From: Candidatus Scybalocola faecipullorum
Lineage (GTDB): Bacteria; Bacillota; Clostridia; Lachnospirales; Lachnospiraceae
NCBI GenBank assembly: GCA_018716485.1
Contig: DVJY01000034.1
Location: 1 to 64,000 of the forward strand
Direction of reading: 5' to 3'
Length of the DNA stretch: 64,000 nt
Positions 61,331 to 64,000 of the stretch are shown here, piece after piece. Position numbers and translations under genes: made by a program. The notes under the pieces are model-generated. The model saw nothing but the letters and a program-made list of their open reading frames with translations. It did not search any database and was not told the origin of the DNA. How positions within the stretch are numbered: the first letter of the stretch is position 1; each line of letters starts with the position of its first letter.

Positions 61331-61346
61331 AAGCAGGTACAAACAT

Positions 61347-62015
61347 ATGATGAGTGATTTAAAAATGAGCGCCAATGAATATCTCCCTTTGAGAGATGTT
61401 GTTTTTAAAACACTCCGGGAAGCAATTTTAAAGGGGAATCTGGCGCCGGGAGAGCGGCTGATGGAAATTCAGCTGGCCAATCAGCTTGGAGTAAGCAGAA
61501 CGCCTATACGTGAGGCTATCAGAAAGCTGGAATTGGAAGGGCTTGTAATTATGATCCCCCGACGCGGCGCCGAGGTGGCGCGCATTACCGAAAAAGATTT
61601 AAGAGATGTGCTGGAGGTGCGCGCTTCGCTGGAGGAACTGGCGATCGGGTTGGCCTGCGAGCGGATTACAGACGAGGAAATCGGAGAACTGCGCAGGGCT
61701 CTGGAAAATTTCCGTGAAGTTTTAAGAGAAGGCGATGTCACAAAAATCGCAGAAAGTGATGTGGATTTTCACGATATTATTTTTTCGGCAACACAGAATG
61801 CGCGGCTCATACAGATTGTTAATAATCTGAGAGAGCAGATGTACAGATACCGTTTGGAATATCTGAAAGATTATACAACCCACGACCGGCTTTACAAAGA
61901 GCATCAGCAGATTACTGATGCCGTCTCGGACAGAGATAAAGAGCGGGCAAGAAAACTGATCGTAGAGCATATTTATCATCAGGAATTGACTGTGATCAAA
62001 AACATTCAGGAATAA
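61347..62015 (+). CDS. GntR/FadR-family transcriptional regulator
   Basis: A 222-residue regulator with a winged helix (about 12-75: LREAILKGNLAPGERL, LGVSRTPIREAI) and an FCD-type all-helical effector domain (about 85-215) with Asp/His metal ligands (DVDFHDII and a His-rich C-terminus HIYHQE). Ligand probably a carboxylate; not assignable. Starts at ATG 61347 or 61350, with a poor ribosome binding site, suggesting coupling to ispE. A terminator follows. Confidence 0.9.
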   Translation: MMSDLKMSANEYLPLRDVVFKTLREAILKGNLAPGERLMEIQLANQLGVSRTPIREAIRKLELEGLVIMIPRRGAEVARITEKDLRDVLEVRASLEELAIGLACERITDEEIGELRRALENFREVLREGDVTKIAESDVDFHDIIFSATQNARLIQIVNNLREQMYRYRLEYLKDYTTHDRLYKEHQQITDAVSDRDKERARKLIVEHIYHQELTVIKNIQE

Positions 62016-62058
62016 AACGGGCAAAAAATGCCACAATAAATGCATAGAGAATATGATT

Positions 62059-62088
62059 AAAAGGATGTCCAAAAGACATCCTTTTTTT
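62059..62088 (+). terminator. Rho-independent terminator after the GntR gene
   Basis: AAAAGGATGTC-caaaa-GACATCCTTTT plus extra Ts, an 11-bp perfect stem. Confidence 0.92.
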
Positions 62089-62170
62089 AGCGAAACGGCT
62101 ACCATGCTTGCATGAGCGGATATTTGCCGGGTAACGGCCAGAGAGCAGCGGCCATGTAACGGAGGAAGAT

Positions 62171-63664
62171 ATGAAAAATAAACAAATTTACGCTCATCTG
62201 CAGAACAATATCGATGTTATTGAGCAATGTTTTGAACGGAGTTCTGATGCGGTGCGCCGGCGGTTTTATGTCGGTAAAAACCGTTATCCCGTATATACAG
62301 CATATATGGATTCAATGATCAACAGGGATTTTGTGGAAGGCGAATTGATTAAGGGGCTGATGTTTCAAACCGGGGAGTTGCCCACGGAAAATACACTGAT
62401 GTATATTAAAGATTGCTGTATGCCGACGGCTGATGTGAAAGTGATTACCGCTCTTGACCAGGCAGTGACAGAAATTTTGTCAGGCAATACGGTACTTTTT
62501 GGCGAAAATGCGCCGATGGCGCTGATGATCAATAGCAAAGGATTCCCGAATCGCGGTGTTTCTGAGGCGGAATCTGAAGTTGCCATCAGAGGGCCGAAAG
62601 ACAGTTTTACAGAATCTGTCCGCTTTAATACGGTATTGATCCGGCGGCGCATCAGAGATTTTCGGCTGAAGGCAGAAGGGCTGAAGATCGGTGTCCGTTC
62701 AAAAACGGACGTCGCTGTCATGTATATGGATGATCTTGTCCGTCCGGAGGTTTTGGAAGCGATCCTCCGGCGCCTGCAAAGTTTTGAGATTGACGGTGTA
62801 CTGGACAGCGGGATGCTTGAACAGATGACAGAAAAGAAGTGGTATTCGCCTTTTCCCCAGTTTCAGTCGACGGAGCGGCCCGATAAAGCAGCTTCTGCGC
62901 TGATGGAAGGCAGAGTTGCAGTGATTGTCGATAATTCACCGATGGTACTCCTGCTTCCGGCAACGCTGGCCTGCTTTTTTCAGGCTTCTGATGATTATTA
63001 TAACCGGTGGGGCATTGTCTGTTTTACTCGTCTGCTCAGATACGCTGCCGCAGTGATTGCGATGACGCTTCCGGGTCTGTATATTGCCGTCGCAAATTTT
63101 CATCCGGAAATATTTCCTACAAGTCTGGCGTTGTCGTTTACGGCGTCAAGGCAGGGAGTTCCGTTCCCTTTGGCAATTGAAGTTATCCTGATGGAGCTGG
63201 CTTTTGAAGTGCTGAGGGAAGCGGGAATACGTCTGCCCGGCCCGATGGGAAGTACATTAGGTATCGTTGGCGGCCTGATCATCGGACAGGCAGCGGTAGA
63301 TGCCAATATCGTCAGTCCGGTAGTTGTCATTGTTGTTGCATTGACAGCGTTGGCGGCATTTACGATACCCAATGAAGGATTTGCCTCTGCTTTTCGGCTT
63401 GTCAAATTCTTTTTGATTTTTACAGGCGCATTTTTCGGTATTCTCGGATTTGTTATGGGCGGTATCGTTGTTATGATTCATCTGTGCAGCCTGACAAGCT
63501 TTGGGATTCCATACATGCTGCCGTTTGTAGACTCATCGGTCTGCCCGAAAGAAGATTATAAAGACAGTGCGCTTAGGTTTCCGCTGTTTGCAATGAAAGA
63601 CCGGCCCATATTTACGAGGGAAAATGCGAGAGTGCGGCTGAAACGGAAAAAAGGGGGACAGTAA
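62171..63664 (+). CDS. Spore germination receptor subunit A (GerA family)
   Basis: A 497-residue GerA/GerKA/SpoVAF-family protein. The N-terminal soluble part (about 1-235) has the CMPTADVK and SEAESEVAIRGPKDSFTE segments (receptor signature). Five or so membrane helices follow (about 250-470), with TLPGLYIAV, PFPLAIE and GIVGGLIIGQAAV. It helps spores sense nutrients. GGAGG lies before the ATG. The next gene is a GerB-type permease 1 bp away, as in ger receptor operons. The exact nutrient cannot be read. Confidence 0.93.
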   Translation: MKNKQIYAHLQNNIDVIEQCFERSSDAVRRRFYVGKNRYPVYTAYMDSMINRDFVEGELIKGLMFQTGELPTENTLMYIKDCCMPTADVKVITALDQAVTEILSGNTVLFGENAPMALMINSKGFPNRGVSEAESEVAIRGPKDSFTESVRFNTVLIRRRIRDFRLKAEGLKIGVRSKTDVAVMYMDDLVRPEVLEAILRRLQSFEIDGVLDSGMLEQMTEKKWYSPFPQFQSTERPDKAASALMEGRVAVIVDNSPMVLLLPATLACFFQASDDYYNRWGIVCFTRLLRYAAAVIAMTLPGLYIAVANFHPEIFPTSLALSFTASRQGVPFPLAIEVILMELAFEVLREAGIRLPGPMGSTLGIVGGLIIGQAAVDANIVSPVVVIVVALTALAAFTIPNEGFASAFRLVKFFLIFTGAFFGILGFVMGGIVVMIHLCSLTSFGIPYMLPFVDSSVCPKEDYKDSALRFPLFAMKDRPIFTRENARVRLKRKKGGQ

Positions 63665-63665
63665 C

Positions 63666-64000
63666 ATGTTTTCGGAGAATGGGAAAATTTCAGGCCGGCA
63701 GATGAACCGTCTGCTTATACTGGATTTATTTGCTGTATCCTGTATGGTGCTTCCCAGACTGCTGCCGGATATTTGCGGCCGTCAGGGCTTTTTTGCAGTC
63801 GCGGCCGGTGCGGGCGCTGCTATTTTGTCTGCATTGCTGTATACAAAGACTGCCCGGTGCTATACAGACAATTTTTTTGCTTTTGCCCGCCGGCAGACAG
63901 CAGCCGTACCTGCGGTCATTTTTGCATTATTTTTTATGATCAAATTTTTATTATCAGCCGTCTTTGTTCTGAAAATGTTTTCGGAAATTATCAACCGGAC
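63666..64000 (+). CDS. Spore germination permease subunit B (GerB family), 5' part
   Basis: Open to the window edge: about 111 residues read so far, with LLILDLFAVSCMVLPRLLP and further hydrophobic helices (about 17-35, 40-60, 84-110), resembling the APC-type GerAB/YndE germination permease. It starts one base after the GerA-type gene's stop, with GGGGG upstream of ATG 63666. The gene continues outside the window, and a GerC lipoprotein would be expected next. Confidence 0.85.
   Translation, partial: MFSENGKISGRQMNRLLILDLFAVSCMVLPRLLPDICGRQGFFAVAAGAGAAILSALLYTKTARCYTDNFFAFARRQTAAVPAVIFALFFMIKFLLSAVFVLKMFSEIINR

Noticed and set aside
1-64000. tRNA or rRNA genes and prophage modules
   Set aside because: No cloverleaf, rRNA segment, integrase or phage structural gene was recognised.

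Overview
The window looks like chromosome from an endospore-forming, anaerobic member of the Firmicutes, most likely Lachnospiraceae/Clostridia. The basis is gene content: sporulation and germination genes (SpoIIQ-like and SpoIID engulfment proteins, CotS-type coat protein, SipL-type SPOCS/LysM protein, GerA/GerB-type receptor), an [FeFe]-hydrogenase-type sensor, acetate kinase, a class B sortase, AGGAGG-type ribosome binding sites, consensus TTGACA/TATAAT promoters and moderate GC. No rRNA, tRNA, CRISPR array or intact prophage was seen. The species cannot be named from sequence alone.

Layout. 1-6 kb: adenosine deaminase, a ferredoxin/[FeFe]-hydrogenase/PAS sensor with a SpoIIE-type phosphatase, moaA, and a MOSC-MogA fusion. 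6-11.2 kb: a two-component system next to an ABC ATPase/FtsX-type permease pair (antimicrobial-peptide-detoxification style). 11.2-15.4 kb: a 5'-truncated iron-type binding protein behind an intact promoter and operator, DedA, a YheO-like regulator and a large Pro/Glu/Thr-repeat surface protein. 15.7-23.5 kb: pth, mfd, a PrsA-like foldase, sortase B, ackA. 23.6-29.5 kb: a GIY-YIG protein, the spoIID/spoIIQ-like pair, a B12-radical SAM protein, nth, a DnaQ-like exonuclease and a 32-residue membrane peptide. 29.5-39.9 kb: VanW protein, a tightly overlapping operon (AIR-synthase-like, Lrp/AsnC, aminotransferase, trmL), a LytTR/GHKL two-component system, a GH3 glycosidase and a GtrA-like protein. 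40.2-43.6 kb: a leftward TPP-riboswitch operon (tenA and a thiXYZ-type transporter) for thiamine-precursor salvage. 43.6-45.5 kb: a graveyard of a GH3 fragment, a VanZ fragment, an IS200/IS605 remnant and a diverged tandem repeat array. 45.5-51.9 kb: bifunctional metF, B12-dependent metH, fabH, cbiK. 52-58 kb: LTA-synthase-like protein, asnA, CotS protein, phosphohexomutase. 58.3-64 kb: PrcB-domain lipoprotein, sipL-like gene, ispE, GntR regulator and a germination receptor operon running off the end.

The most striking unexplained signal is a 66-nt element present four times (15784, 45486, 51955, 55208). Each copy has the same length, with two hairpins, a ribosome binding site at its 3' end, and an ATG exactly at its border. 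It precedes four unrelated genes (pth, metF, LTA synthase, cotS). It behaves like an interchangeable 5' leader, either a mobile one or a shared post-transcriptional control device. In the cotS copy the element's ATG is out of frame by one base, across a run of six Ts.

Other unexplained structure includes a leftward-transcribed array of five ~54-bp repeats (44836-45092), a three-stem palindromic element (24035-24153), a very long near-perfect hairpin (58140-58209), a two-copy structured repeat at gene ends (23536 and 40169), and GTCAC direct repeats at helical spacing in front of the ABC transporter. All functional statements are homology-style inferences made by reading the sequence; no database search was run.
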